In this document: one piece after another, positions 47,341 to 61,868 of the stretch
Layout of the letters: every line of letters starts with the position of its first letter
Position numbering within the stretch: the stretch's first letter is position 1
Source of the DNA: Albugo candida
Taxonomy: Eukaryota; Oomycota; Peronosporomycetes; Albuginales; Albuginaceae
Assembly (NCBI GenBank): GCA_905220665.1
Contig: CAJNAR010000190.1
Location: 89,007 to 153,006, forward strand
Reading direction: 5' to 3'
DNA: 64,000 bases
Position numbers and translations under genes: made by a program
Notes under the pieces: generated by a model
The model's input: the letters and a program-made list of their open reading frames with translations, nothing else
What the model was told of the DNA's origin: nothing
The model's database searches: none

Positions 47341-50300
47341 AAGATAAAGATCATCTCGCATAGTTATAAATTCAGCTAAGAAACCATCTCACATGTGGTA
47401 CGCGGCACTAAACTTTAAAACAATGTCTATAAGGGCCTCGCAGGTCTGGAAAAAGCGTCGCGGATCAGGCATCGATGATATTTACTGTCTTCCGGGAGCC
47501 ATAAACACACCACACGCCACGTATGCATTCACGCGATCTTGCAGTTCAATCAGTTTTACACCATACGAGATATATGGACACAGCATGAGTTTACTTTGTC
47601 GTATTGCATTATTTGCAAGCAAAGAGCTCGACCATCAGATCTTTCTCTCTCCCCTTTCTACCTGTTCATATGGGCTTGTAGATCAACGTTTGCATGGATC
47701 TTGTTTTAGTTGACTGGTAGATGTAAATCTCAACTTTAGCCAGAGATCAATTACTCTAAGATGATGTGCTCGAAGTATTTTCAGTTACTGCGAGAAATGC
47801 TTTCATTGTTTCTCCCAGTCGGGCTTCGATTACTGATACCTATGAACGTCCGTTGAATTGAGTACATACATGAAGCCTTTTGATTACATCAACAATTATG
47901 ACTGGAAGTGCATCATTCGACCGTCCATTGCCATATATTGTAAAGTGCCAAAGATGCGAATTAACCGTAGTCTGTATCACTGGTTATCTTCCAGAAATTT
48001 CTGTTGCCTGATGAACAAAAGTTACACAGGTAGTTGAATAACACGTTTGGCAAAGAAAATCTCACTTTGATCAATGATTCTCATATCTGCATAGTTGACT
48101 TGTAGAGGTTATTTTTTGCGCGAGCTCGAGTCTACACTTGAATGCTGCATAGACTAAAGACATCTTGAGTTGAGTTTGAGACAAGTCCCAAGCATGTGAC
48201 TGTGTTTCGTGGAGTAGACATGTTATTTAATCCCACAATGATACTGATAAAGGCTTCTAAAAGAGAAGGATCCAATGCAATCGCGGTGAAGCACAAACAC
48301 GTCTTTCACCTGTTCTTTATCTGAGAAGGAGTGACTTTCGAGGAAAGCATACATACAATGATAACAAGACGTTTTCTTATGGATGCCTCGTTCACTTGCT
48401 GAACAAATGTTAATGATTCACTTACAAAGAATTGAACTCGATCTTACTTCATCACGAACGGTGACGAAATCTTGTAAAGCCCTAATGTCAGAATGCACTG
48501 GTGCGTTGATCTTCCTCAGACGAGTGCTACATTGTTCTCGTGGATAAAGATCCGAAGCACTTGCCCCACATGATACGCGAGTACGTTCGATTCTGCTGTA
48601 GCGTTCACGTGCAGAAGCGTGAAGAGAAAATAGCTGTTTGGGTCGGGGTACATTTTTCTGTAAAATAATAGGATTGCTGCAAACCCATGAAAAAGCAGCA
48701 AAGAGTCTGATGTAATTGATACTCTGATAAAACTTGCAAGCATACTCGAAAATTGCTCCGCGAGGGTCCGTAAATGTTACTGCATTTTATCCATTACAGA
48801 CGATGAGTTTCGGCACGCTTTTATTGACTCCCCCCACTTTATTTTGGCGCTACTGCATGCCTCAAAAGTGACTATGTCAGAGCAAATTTTACAATAACGT
48901 GAGCTTCTGTCAAACGCTGAACTCTCAGCAAAACTAAATACAGCTAAAAGATATGCCCTTTTGCGAAAAGTTTCTTCTTCGATTACAGTGAATGTCGTTC
49001 TTATTGTTGCTACGTCGCTGTAGGAAGCGGCGAAGCAAAGGCCGTTATAGAGGTTGAGGTACTTTCTCTGTACAATATGAGCTCCTGTCAATCAGTCATT
49101 GGCAATGAAGGTCGTTGTATGAGCTGCGTCAACAATTCATAAACGCTCGTACGATCCTAGCCATCAACTCAATAATTAATTTCGACATAGATATGGGACC
49201 GACGCCACCCACTACGCCATACTGGATGAGAGATTCGTCTTTTAGAGCAATCTCTGGCCAGTAAGAAGATTCAATTAGCAATGCTATGACTCAGCTACAA
49301 GTGCGAACGTCTAGCGTACGGGGAGAATGGAAATCAAAATCATGCTGCCCGAAGGAGACAGGAATTTAGTGTTGCGATAGCGATTGCTGGAGAACATTTT
49401 TTTTTCATCATTGTAGGCTGGTTGTGATCTCAGATATCAGTCGAGGAGCTCGAGGTCGTATGGAGTGCTTGAAGACGTGCGGCCAATTTTATCGGGTGTG
49501 TGTCAGGAAGACGACCAGTAGTCGAAATTGTTCATCAGTTTAGCTCTTCATTTATTAGTTGATACTTCATCAGGTTGCGTACACCAGCTTAAAGTAAAGT
49601 GCAACGGAACAGACTCAATTCAATAAAACTGGACACTTTCGACGTCTTCCCTAGTCTTGTAGCTCATATCCACGATCATACACAATTCTGCGCCAAATCA
49701 AGAAGTCTACACGAGAGACTAGACATAGAAACCGTTGTAATGATTTTCACCTCATACAGCCATTGGAGGAAGATATATGTGTGATGCAAGTTTATTAGTT
49801 GTATTAGTGCAAGCAGTTCTCCGATTTTAAAGAAACCGCATACAAACGGACACACTTGTACAGTGATGAGAAACACAGTTCGGCAAAAATTTGTACCATT
49901 AGAGAAATAAATCTTTCGCGTTGAAGTTTTATGTGAATGCTTGCAAAACTTGTGCAAAGTAGACGTTGCATCGTGTCGCTGAATTATTTTGAATTTTGAG
50001 CAGCCAAAGAAGTATACATCGCGATGCGCGGAGGCAAAAACCCAGCTATCTCCTTGACGATGCTTGCTATAGGGTACACTTGGATCGATCTGCGAATCGT
50101 CAAGAACCTACTACTCCGACAAAATTCTAAAAAAAAGTTGCGTTCTTAACGAAAGAAAAGCATGCAATTACCAATAAATCAATGCTGTTGCTACCGAAAT
50201 GAAATTGATTGTCACGAGTTTTAAAGGATGGGGCCTTGGAAAAGTTGATTGACTGAGTTTGTCTTTGTAAAAACCGACGAGAAAGCGCACCTGAGATCAA

Positions 50301-53041
50301 TAATAGTATCACGCCGTCCAAGTTACAAGGTGAAGTCAAGAAAGATGATCCTCTCCGAATAGTACTTTTTCTATTGACGACAGAGCTTTTGAGAAATCAA
50401 TTCCGCCAACATGAAGAACATAGCATTTGACTGATGTGGCGACTGTAATATTTTCGCGGACGATTCGACATTGCTTTCCAAAACACTAAATGGAATGCTA
50501 ATGCAACTTTTACTCATTTCAAGTCTATTGGGATGGATCTGTTGAGGAACTCAACTTTACTAAATCATCCTTTATCTCGTTGATTTGACCGTAATGGGTC
50601 GCGAGTATTCGTTCAATATTTCGGTACTCTGTTCGGCCAGACACCAACTAATTCGATGATTATCTCAACTCTGTTCAAGTATTTTCATGATAGGTTTGGT
50701 GCATGGCTTCGACGTGCACGAACTGTCCGTGGTCCACTACTTGATAGCAGACGATAACATTCACGTGCAAATATCAGCAGAGACTATCCGATAGTGAAAA
50801 TTGATGCTAAATCAATATGTGAAGCCCGTTCACCTTATCAGAAATTTTTTTATATTCTAACAAGATGGTGGACTACAAGTACCTTATTTGGTGAGACGAC
50901 TGAAGCTACAGCTCATTCAATTCCTAAGCAGTTTCGCATCCGATGCGTCGACAATTATTCGAGAATTAAACTACAAATTCGACGGAATTATTACAACTTA
51001 TTCAACCTTCCTTTGGACAACACAACCCGATGGACATATTCACCATCGTACCACACCGCTGTAAGGAATTGGTTAGATACTAAGGAACATCTTGGCGAAA
51101 ACAAGGCTTTAAAAATTTGCATGCGATGGATTGGAGCATTCAATCTCAGATATGGATCTTCGACAATGCCGTCAGTGCGACATAGATCAATCGATGTGTT
51201 TCAACTACGACCAATAACTACACTGTGAAGCTTCTACTCGTAGTTTGAGTACGCAAAATACTTGTGTATTTTGGCATGATGGACGAAGTGCATTGGAAAT
51301 AATGAGAATCGCTCGCTACAGCTTTCACGATCTGAATGTCACCGAGCCTTTTTCAAAGAAATTATGACAAATGAACAGCGAAGGAAGCGTTCATCAATGA
51401 CAACGAAGAAGAGCTACATGCATAAGATATTGCTGATGAGAAGGTGTTGCGTCGACTTTATTCAAAGTCACAAAGCTACCGCAGCGATCCAGCTCGACGA
51501 TTGCTCTTACCAATTGGATTTAAGTCAACACAGGTGAAAGATCGTTTTACATTACATGAATATACAAAGCACAGAGCAGAAGCATTTTTTTTTTCATCGA
51601 TCATCGTTAAGCTCTCCTTCTCACAAATTGGCAGAAATTTCTATAGATTGATCTGATGTCAACAGACTGGTCTTTACGGGAGAGATAGGACACAACAGAT
51701 ACAGGACGGGTTCAAGAGTTTATGGTCACGTCACGGCATTTTTGGAAACATTTTTTTCATTTGAAAAGTCATAGGTTCGTCTGGTCCTTTGGATACTGCC
51801 TGTTCGATCGCGTTTCTGGTTTCAGAAGATGTTCATTCCCAGACATTATATTGCGCGATCAGCTTCCTTGTGACGCAGAGTAATTTAATAAACAACTCTT
51901 TCCCGAGTACTCTCATACGGCATAATCATAGATGGACGAACTTCCTACTTTGGATCAGTTTTCTGTCCACGTTGGTCGCATATTGCATGTGCAATTGTGC
52001 CAAAGATACAGTCACCATGGAAAGATTATCAGCAAATTATATTTTCATTGTTTATGGCCCTCATTCCAAGAGCTACGTTGCACTTTGCCAGGATCGATCA
52101 GAGTCCTCATTTGCTCGACCAGCAATCAGCAAGTGATATAAAGAACGTTTAGTGCACACGTTCAATACTTTTGAAGGAAGTTCAGCGATTCAGACGAACG
52201 CATTCAGCTTGCCAAGATTCTGGAACGCAAGGTGGTGAAAAGGCACGACTATTTGTGTCAAAAGGGCGCGACCAGTGATGTGAAAAGAAACTATTAAGAG
52301 AGATAATAGGACCATACGCTTCAAATAGAATAGTTTCTTATTCTACTCCACAATGTTTTAGCAAGTGCAAGTCGAAATGGTAAGTGCAGCTCCGATCCTA
52401 TTCCTAGTTGAATGTGTATGCTCAGTAATGTGGCGAACATCTATTTGAAAATCAGGGTACCTTTCGACGCTACACAGACAGGACCATGAGCAAGAAGACA
52501 TATTATCATCTCACACAGGTATTTTCATGAAACCTTTACGTTTTTATTTGTATGTGTATTCATTATTTGAGATAGCGCAAGTATACACAGAAGTCTATCA
52601 GTTTAAATAGAATACACATCCAGTTGGATTGTAACGTTGCCTTTGTCACTTTATCCCATCATTATTGTTCGAAAACTTCGATTATTAGATGTTTAAGACA
52701 TACTTTGAGAAGCGGGAGCCGTTATTATGTGTTCTGGCTAGCCAATCTCAAGGTATATATCTCCTCGTGATTGATGCGCTCTAGGCTCCTCATGTCGTAT
52801 CCAAGTAGTAAGGTACTATCGAGTAGACTATAACTGATACCGTACTTTTTCAAATAAAATGATTTGCTTATACGCGATATTCTAGCACTTCTATGTGGTA
52901 CAAGTAGGGTACATGGAACAACAAACGTTGCGTATTTTCGAGTAGACTCTCAATAGCATGGTAAAATGTTACGTGACATGTGAGATACTACTTACCGACT
53001 TTGGAAATGTTTGCGGCCATGTAACTTTTTGAATCAAGTCA
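47341..53041. other. Gene-poor unique region
   Basis: No recognised gene, transposon or repeat. The longest ORF, 50794-51228 (144 residues, Arg/Tyr-rich), has no signal peptide or known motif; coding-like pieces continue in other frames to about 51650, so it may be gene debris. I do not propose it as a gene. The region does not match any other part of the window by eye. Confidence 0.35.
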
Positions 53042-53056
53042 GTCATTTTTTGTTTT
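53042..53056 (+). promoter_or_regulatory. INR-like element upstream of the His/Ser-rich protein
   Basis: GTCATTTTTTGTTTT matches about 12 of 15 positions of the oomycete initiator consensus, 35 bases before the ATG at 53092. It supports that start and a short leader. Confidence 0.4.
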
Positions 53057-53091
53057 CCCGAATAACCGTCAACCCAGCATTCTTCTGAACA

Positions 53092-54612
53092 ATGAAAACA
53101 CCGGTCTTCTCGTGGCCTGTTTTCCTGTCGCTTTCCGCAGTATCTCCAAATATGAATTGGAAAGTTGAAAGCTCTTCTGTGCAAATGTTGGACCGGACTG
53201 AATCTGGAGGTTTCGTTCGATCAGAGACTCAACTGCCAAAACCTTTATGCGCTGATTTGGCAGGATTGGAATCAAACAAGAAGAATCTCCGTCTCACGGT
53301 AAGAGCCGTGTCTCAAAATCCGCTTGACGATCGCGCGAACGAAGCACTTATCGGTTATAAGAATCGTTTTGCTGGAAAAGTAACCTCTGTACGTGTTCTC
53401 TCCCCGAATCCCAACGATCAAGAAGCCGGTCGACTAGAATCGACGATTAATAGTCCTTCCGCCGTCGACTTTTTGAAACCCTCTTCGAAGTCTACTCTCA
53501 AACGCCGTGAGAGTGAACCTCCTACAGAAAGGCAATTCACTAATCTTTGGAGCCATTCAGACTCACAAGAAAATCCGCATTTGGATTCTCTTTTGCAAGG
53601 TTTCCGTGGACATACTGCTGAACCTATCGTCTTCAGGGGTCATGATCCGAATCTGGGTTCAGAAAAAACACTTTTCACACCCACCGCAGTTTTGCATCCC
53701 GCACTTCAAAATGTGAAGAGAGAGTACACTCAGCATTATATAAATGACCAACAAAGAAGCGAGTTGGCCACGAAAGAATATACTGCGCATCATATACCTG
53801 GTCAGACCGGTAACTTGAACAATCGCGTCCCTTCCAATAGTCAAGTTGATCCCATCAAACGAGTAAAGCACCCTATCGGGTATCTCAGCCATTCCCCTCA
53901 CACTACACTAGCCAGCATTCAAACCGCCTTCCTTGATACTCCTGACAGTGTCCTCCACACTACTTCCAGCTCGGTACCAACCCATCCATCCCTAGTTAGT
54001 GGTTCTCGTAAAGAAAGCAATCCGGCTATCAATAGGTTGAGTCATGGCAGTTTCCACAGCCAAGAGAGCAACGGGAAACAAAGTCATTCCCCATCCGATT
54101 CAATCACCCACGCGAAGCATTTGAGTGGAAGTGCTGGGCATAGTGGCAAGGAAACCTTTCATCATTCTTCACTCACTGGACATGGCGCAAGAAATCATAT
54201 GGGAGAATCTCATCCATCTCAGTCTTTTCGACATGACGTCAGGCATCCTCCTTTCTCACCAAACAATCAAGGTTCAATTCATGTCAAAGTGATCAACTCG
54301 AATACACTCCGTTCATTTCCCCCTACTAGGCCTGTTCCGAGAGTTGACTCGGCAGGATTAATACCACTACACACGTCCAAGAGATGGGCTCGTCACGCAC
54401 ATATCAAATTCCAACAATGGCACCCGGAGGAGAAAATTGGCTCGACGACATCAGCCACTCGTCCAAAAACTACAGGAAGGACATTTTTAATGATGAACCA
54501 TCCCTCTTCTACGTCACGCTCATTCAAATCTCAACATGCAGAGCCGTCAAATGACCCTCTATCTCTTACTTTAGGTCCATACCAGCACGGAGATCCAAAG
54601 CGAAGGCTATAG
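53092..54612 (+). CDS. 506-residue His/Ser-rich candidate secreted protein, copy B (complete)
   Basis: A single exon. The N-terminus has a short basic start and a hydrophobic stretch (residues 5-18) compatible with a weak signal peptide. KNLR at 64-67, a degenerate RxLR-type motif, is followed by acidic DDR at 79-81; this spacing resembles RxLR-dEER effectors, but neither motif is canonical. Residues 110-506 are rich in His, Ser, Pro and Thr and look disordered, with no membrane segment. The initiator-like element at 53042 supports the start. Near 54360 it lacks ten bases present in copy A, and near 54434 it has one extra, so about 20 residues differ in frame. Family not recognised; effector role is inference. 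Confidence 0.65.
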   Translation: MKTPVFSWPVFLSLSAVSPNMNWKVESSSVQMLDRTESGGFVRSETQLPKPLCADLAGLESNKKNLRLTVRAVSQNPLDDRANEALIGYKNRFAGKVTSVRVLSPNPNDQEAGRLESTINSPSAVDFLKPSSKSTLKRRESEPPTERQFTNLWSHSDSQENPHLDSLLQGFRGHTAEPIVFRGHDPNLGSEKTLFTPTAVLHPALQNVKREYTQHYINDQQRSELATKEYTAHHIPGQTGNLNNRVPSNSQVDPIKRVKHPIGYLSHSPHTTLASIQTAFLDTPDSVLHTTSSSVPTHPSLVSGSRKESNPAINRLSHGSFHSQESNGKQSHSPSDSITHAKHLSGSAGHSGKETFHHSSLTGHGARNHMGESHPSQSFRHDVRHPPFSPNNQGSIHVKVINSNTLRSFPPTRPVPRVDSAGLIPLHTSKRWARHAHIKFQQWHPEEKIGSTTSATRPKTTGRTFLMMNHPSSTSRSFKSQHAEPSNDPLSLTLGPYQHGDPKRRL

Positions 54613-57600
54613 ATGCAACGAACACAACATTCCGAATCATAATTTAACCCTTCCAGCAGACAGCGCGAGTGGCAAGCAGGATACCGACGTCACCATTACC
54701 AATAGCTGAAAGATACACAAGTAGACCGAATAAGACTTTGTTTACGGGAATAATATGATCTGTTTGCTTTCGAACAAATTGCCGATTACGATGTTAGTAG
54801 GGAAACTATGCTATCTACTTGTTACTGCTCACCAAATGATTGAGCGAAGCCGTCTGTCACGATTACTTTTACGATAGTACCTGCTCCGCATTTAGGGCTG
54901 TACCTAGTATTAAATCCCTTGTAAATCATCTGCTATTGATGGCTTCGCACTTTCCAATGCATTCCGTCCTTGCAGTTGCAACTGTAATGTATACTCTCGA
55001 TTCTGGTCTTACATTGCCCGATATCAATGCAGCTATTACCGCATGGTCGCAGTAGTTTAGACAGCATTGGTCTTGGTATCCGAGCATTATGATTTATCAC
55101 AATTGTTTTCTCTGGCCCAAGTACTTTCAGACCCTTTCAGCCAGCTTAAGAGATCTGAGAGAGTAGTAAAACTTCTACTGAAGATCCAAGTGCCGCATAT
55201 CAGCCAAATCGTTTGTGTAGATGAATTCTCCTACATGGATAAAAGCATTTAAGAGATCGACTCTCAAATGTGGTAGATTACACAAAGTATTCGTGGTTTG
55301 GAATGAACGCTAATCAATCCGGAAATAATTGCTTCATTCATCGACACTGCAAAGCAACTCTGCATACCGTGACTTGTGCTCACTCATAGGCCATTTTGCA
55401 AGCTTTAAGCCGAACGACTTGTATTCCACGAATCGTACCATGTAAGACGGAACAAAAATTGGCTTTGTCGTTCCGGTCCAGCGTAAAACAAGCATTACGT
55501 CTTGTGATCCAGATTTACATGAATACTTTCTAGTTCTTTTATAGAAAATTCATGTATGCATTCCTTGTAGGGATTATTGTTAGAAGCCTTTCAGTCAAAA
55601 GCATGATCACCAAGGATGCTGTACCACGATGATTTTGGATAGTGAACAAGACTTCTAGTCAAGCGCTGTCGCAGCAGCAACAAGACGAAAAGATTCGAGC
55701 GCTGGAGCAGTCACATGCAGTGAATTCTGAAGCCATATCACCCCCTTTTGAATCGCTCATCGCTATTGAGGCTTTTGATGGATGAAAAGTATTCTTTTCT
55801 GCGCATTCTCTCCGCGGTACTGGCGTTGATGACAAAAAAATGTTCTGTTTTCAATCCCGTAAACGACGTTTGCATTTGACCCAGAGAATGAAAATGTGCC
55901 ACTTTGATCTTTCTAGCTCCTCAACACATTAGCGGCTACCAACCTACATGCACATATCAAATCACATGATTTCTGAACAACTAGTAGGGAACTTCAAATG
56001 AAAGTAAGGAATCTTATCCAGAGGCGCAATACTAGAGATTCTGAGACCACCCTATATGTGAGATCTTATAGAACTCAGAATAAAGATTATCATTTGCTGT
56101 TCAACTGAACATAAACTAAAATTGTCTATCTAGATACATGATCTTGAAGTTGACGAATTATACCAGTAGTTCTGTCGTGAGATCATGAGACCGGACTACA
56201 TAAACGTTTCTTGCTCTTCCATTATGATGCATATATGACTAGTACAGTCACGTATGCTTGATTATGCATCCCATTTATCCCTTACTCGTTTCGATCAAGT
56301 GCGAAGAATTAAACTCACAGCCTCTCCAGGAATATGACCTTGCTCGAGCACAAAGCGACGATCGACGCGCCGCACTACCTGTAAATTGAGATATTTTTCA
56401 GGTGAAGTAGTATTTTGAGAAGGTAGATGTCGCTCCTGGGCGACTGGATATTTGCGTACGACAAGTATATACGATCTGGGAACTATATGTATATCATTCT
56501 TTGCGAATGATAAGGTCAGTAAATTCTAGACAAAAACGTACCATGTGTACGTAAAGTAATCATACCCTCACTTTGTGTTTGCTGTAAATTACTGGATCCA
56601 ATTTCTGAGTTATGGGCCACTGATTTGAATTCCGGGTTTAGGACATCATTGCAAGCAAGGAGCAGTAGTACTCTTTGGCTTTTCATATTCTTCCTATGTT
56701 GACATATTGATTGAGAATTATCCTTTTCCACAGCTACCCCTTCTCTTTCTTGTGTATCAACTGTTTCTAGCAAAAGTGTAGGCCCAACATGACTCAGAGA
56801 GTACCAGCGATATGTTCGCGTATCGTGGTCATAAGTATCGTGCATCCTCTCTTCTGGTCACATAAAACAATCCTATTGACAACGAAACGCTTCTATGTGA
56901 GTGGTAGCAAACACCTCGGTGCATTAAAGCGCGTACCACAGACTTGGGCCTGGCTACCCTGCTGTGCGTTAGGTAACACTATTCATATTCGCTAGCATCA
57001 GATTTCAGAAAATGCACATGAAAAGGGTTTGCTCTGATTCAATTGACGCCTCACGAGATGGTGAGGTTTAAGAGTACACCAGTTATCACCGAGTTGACGT
57101 TGTGCACGCAAGACTCTGTGTACATCTGTATAGATAGAACTAATTCCGCGCGAGTGGCTAATTCGAAGATGGAGCATATCCAAGTTTCGCTATCGATAGC
57201 TGCAGAAGCAGTTCACTTCTTAACAACAAGCTCGGATGCAGCACATGCGTATCGATCATACTGTACAAGGGGCAACAAATATTGCTAATCACACGACACT
57301 TATAATAGCGATATGCATGTTTTGTAATTCATTCAAAGAAAATTCTATCGGGGCTGAGTAGTCGTCATAGCCAAAGTAAGCACCGTCCTGAGCTAGATTT
57401 GCACAGATCGACGCCCTAAAAGCATGGTGAGTGAGCCACGCAACTTTACTTTACTCGGACTCGAACATCGAGATCAAAACTGAAGATTCGAAGAACATGT
57501 GGTTGTTTGAGCAATATAATTTACTTATTGTAAGGCGTAAAAATTAGCTAGAAGACGAGGTTGAAGGTCGCGAGATAACCTACCGGACGCTTCAAGTTGG

Positions 57601-58778
57601 AATTTTGAGACCTATAAAACCTGACCTAAGAAGCCATGGTGAAGCTACAAGCTTCATAATAATTTCCAAAATTATGTCAACACTTTGGCGAATTCCGTAA
57701 CTTTTGTTAGGAGAAAGCTAAGGTAGAGTTTTCAAGGCCAACACTGATGTTGAGGCACGGGCGTATATGGGAGTGAAAGAGGAAGATGAAAAGAACCGAA
57801 ACTGAACATTGACAAACGTTGCCACACCTAGGCATGACAGAAGTCAAGATGATGGGTGATAACGAATGAAGCGAGCCGCTAGGCTTGCATAATGTGTTTG
57901 CAAAGCCTTTCCTTGACTTAAGCCTGCCCGCAGGTTCTGTCATACTAAATTTAGATAACGCAAAACTTCGAGACTGATAAATTAAAAAAAACATATTGGG
58001 TGCAGAATTTATGATATTGGGCGTCTATTTCTGCATGCTTGAGTAAATAATGTAATTAGAATCTGTTATATCAAATAGTAGAGTGACGAGTAGAATTTAT
58101 CAAAATTACTGATCTCGGAAAGCACCATGTCTGGTTGCTACTATTGTACCAATCCTTTGCTCATCACTCGATCTTTACGTTGCAGATTGGCTGAACATTA
58201 CAAAGTCATGACATTGCGATGCAACGTATAAAGTATTCTATAATTTATTTCTCAATTTTACACGCAACCGGGTGCCTTATAATGATCAGATTATGCCCAT
58301 TCCTTCAAATCAATCGTAGAATCTCTATAAGATGGAAGTGTACCGTTGGGTTATGTTTCGGTGAAATTTTGTAAAGCCTTGACCATGCATAAAAAATTGC
58401 TCTTTTCGCTCACTACCATTGCAAAGCGGAACGATGAGTACGGGAATGAAGATCAATGGTCTTGTACTCGAATCGTGGATTGCAGAGAAAGACAAAATCT
58501 TGAAGAAGCTGGCGTCTTCAAAGCTCTGGGCTGCAGTGTGATGATCATGACAACGCTTTTGGTTCTTGTACAGATAAATCTTAAGAAACGATCGAAGCAC
58601 TGCTTTCTCAGCTCAAAATCTACTCGGACCTATCACAATGTTGCGAGAAACCTGAAAAAGTATATCTGTACGTCATCATCATATGTTGACCGCCATGATT
58701 GATCGTAAATTATGAAGGGGGTGATCCACTAGATTAATTAGCTACAGCTTTTTCCAGGAATCTAATTTTGGTGTGCAA
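54613..58778. other. Block B counterpart of 1312-5499, no intact gene
   Basis: Same decayed content as in block A. The ORF 54840-55055 is open here but closed by a 1-bp indel in A. A 25-bp stretch present in A near 4100 is absent near 57401. Confidence 0.4.
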
Positions 58779-59980
58779 TAAGCGTTAGATGATAACAAGG
58801 AATAGGTGCTTTCGATGACGCAGACAAACGCTCTTCACATGCGAGAAGCATTTGTTAAAACTTGGCAACGCTATCAGGTTCTTGAACAATTCTATCAGGT
58901 GTGGACGAGAGGAACGGATTCGAACCGCGTCTGTATTTGCCTATTCCTTTGATAAGCGCAACCACTTCTGACCAATTTGAAATGTTTTCATCCGAGAAAC
59001 GTGCATTCAAAAACGAGTTTGTTTGCATTTATAGAGTGATTGGATTGTTCCAGAAAATGATTAGTACGTCATTTCTCCGCAGCATTGCTCAGCAATTTCT
59101 GATATGGAGAAAGCATTACGGCATTATTTGGAGTGTGTCAACGCACCTAGGTGATATCGCAGAATCCTGTCTATCTCTGACAGAAATAGTCGCAGTAATG
59201 TATTACGTGTGAATCCACCGAGTTGATCCTGCTCACTCTAATGGGTTCGCTGCAGGCTTGTGTCTGGTGGACGACTATGACATACAAAGAGAAAATTTAG
59301 TGTTCTCAGGATCACATGAGCATGGATGGTCGCAACAACGTTCATGGGAAATATATTTGGACTTCCCTTAAGATACTATAAAGCATCAATGGACTTCTTG
59401 TCGACCAACTTGACCTCGCCCTCCGTGCGCAATCCCGCCGGATTCTCACTATCTCGTCTTTTTTCTTACGGATACCACGCAATGGCGATCGAAGTTGTAG
59501 GTGATACCGGTCTTTGGGTCAAGAAGGTTAATGCGATGCAGCTCATTCAAGCTTTCGGTACGGAGTCGGACTACTCAATAGGACTACTCAACCATTGATT
59601 TTCCGTACCTATATCAACTTACTTTTGTCATCGGTTATCTTGACTTTGAGCTTAATGTACCGCCCACAACGCCTGTCGATGAAAAGGTACAAGCATACAA
59701 AGCAAAACATGTTGAACGCTTGACAAATTAGATGATTATTCAGGCTTTTTCTTGTGTGAATGACGATCAGCGTACAGTAAAAGCGATGCAAAAAGAGCAC
59801 GCATCAATTCAATTGAGCGATTTACAACTACGGACTCGTCACCAAAGAGTTCGGAGCAAAATAGAGTCGATCAAGTTTCTATTGATGAAGAGGATACTTA
59901 CAGCACACAATGGAGTGCCGAAATAATACGGTATAGAATTCACCATTGTCAATTCTGTCTGACGATGATCTTCAAGCTCG
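58779..59980 (+). pseudogene. Decayed gene fragments, block B (compare 5500-6700)
   Basis: Shares the breaks of block A, with one extra in-frame stop near 59925 where A reads AAAGAA. Family unknown. Confidence 0.4.
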
Positions 59981-60534
59981 AAACTTTCGGAATTGAATTT
60001 TTAAAGAGACTAGCAAAAATAACTGTGATGGTCACCAGAATCTTTTTGCTGTTCCCTACCACTTGAAGAGCCTTTCTTGGGAATTTATCCAGGGGCAGGT
60101 AGCACCATGCTCCAATACGAGCGCCAAAATGAAAGAATGTACCCAGACGACTCGCAAGCAAATGAATTTTCTCTTCAAATGAAATTTGATCGAGGACACC
60201 ACTAATCGAAAATGGAGTAGACTTTTCTGTTTGGTTCATTTACGTATGTCAATAGAAGCAAACGAAATATTTCTGTAGTTAAAGGGTCTTTTATCTAATT
60301 CCTTCCTCCACACAATTCGCATTGCTGTAGAATACAGCGCATCGAGCTCGTCTTCATGTATCGAAGCATAATCAAATGAGGGCAAATCGGTCACCGATCG
60401 CCGATCGCACCAATTTACGCCCGATCTTCTACGTCGTAGAAGTGTGCGTAGCCTGCTTTCAAGAATCGTATCCTATCCCATTCACTGAAAGATACGAACG
60501 CGCGGCTCCGTAAGCGTCACTATTAGATCTGATC

Positions 60535-61445
60535 TGTGAGAAGATTCTCACCTCATCTCAAACATCTGTTTTTGTCGCATTTATGAGCTCGATATTGATC
60601 AACTATATGCCTACAAAACTAAGAAATTCGAGTTCGGTCAAGCCTTATGGACAGAGATGCCAAACAGAATGCGTTTCAACATGGCTTCGAATCTCTGCAC
60701 GTACACTGGTCCGCGTGATAAAGAACACAATCCACGACTAAGGAGTGATAGTTTATCGCTACTCGCATATGAATCATTTCTCAATCGGAACGGTCTAAAT
60801 GGTCCAGCCGAGCATGTCATGACGTCGACATGGCCGATAGTGCCAGCTCCAGTATTGCATCTTAAAGAGCAAGACCGAATCATTTGCACCGTCCGATTTC
60901 GCTGATGAAAAGAGTGGGTCAAGTATTTCGGCACGATGTTGACATGTTTTTACCCATTGCTTAGGGCTCCTTGGACGGAAACGCTTCTTCACGAAAAGGT
61001 AATACGAAAACGGCTTGATCTCTAAGAGCCTGCGGAAGTTTCCGCCATCTTTTCATTACCGCCCGAAGACCCATATGCGTCACTAGACAAAGTGTATGAG
61101 GTCGCCCATGCAGTACAAGTCGGCTTTCAGCGCACTCGCTGAGACAAAAAGGACGAAGAAGCCGAGGCTGCGTACTTGAAACCACAGACATGCTCATGGC
61201 GTGAAGCTTCTACGCGAGGAATTCGTCAGTGTACGATCGCACGTGCTGTGAATGGTGTTCATCACACTGCTATCAAGATCCAAGCTGAGATGGATTGTGC
61301 TGGTCAGGATGTACTCTGCATCCCTGGAAGTCAATTGATACAATCGACGTGTGCTGGAAAAGAGAAGTCCAATCGCCTTCCGTCCTACCTGAAGCTCACT
61401 TGGGGTGGAAGGCACGTTGTTATGTTCACGGTGATGTCGTTAGCA
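60535..61445 (+). pseudogene. Pseudogene with four shared in-frame stops, block B (compare 7256-8166)
   Basis: Same frame and the same four stops as in block A, with almost no differences over 900 bases. Decay predates the duplication. Confidence 0.55.
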
Positions 61446-61868
61446 ATTTCTAATTTGACTTTGACATTTTGTGACCTATTAAGATCGCTCCATCAAACGT
61501 CTACTCCATGGTCCTTAATGAAGGTGGTATAACTACGAATGCCAATGTAAAGAGCGAAGAGATTGCTCACGCAAATCTCATTCGTAAAAATCATTGAAAA
61601 CAATAGCAAGCAGGCATATTTTTCTTGATTTTTCTCTCATGTCCGCTTGCTGGTAGGCTCTCAGTGCGTCTCTGCATGCGAAACAAGGAAACAATAACAG
61701 CGCAGTGACGTCTATCCCCTCTTCATCCGAGAAAGATAATTACCCCTGCAATAATTGAAATAGTATTGCGAATGAGAAGCGGTATTATGAAAACCTCATT
61801 TGTTTGCACGACACCAGACAAATACGAGTTCATTCAAACGGGATTATGATCGAGTTGCTACAGAACCA

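Noticed and set aside
50794..51228. 144-residue ORF in the unique region
   Set aside because: No signal peptide, domain or second copy; Arg/Tyr-rich composition and neighbouring coding-like pieces in other frames suggest debris.
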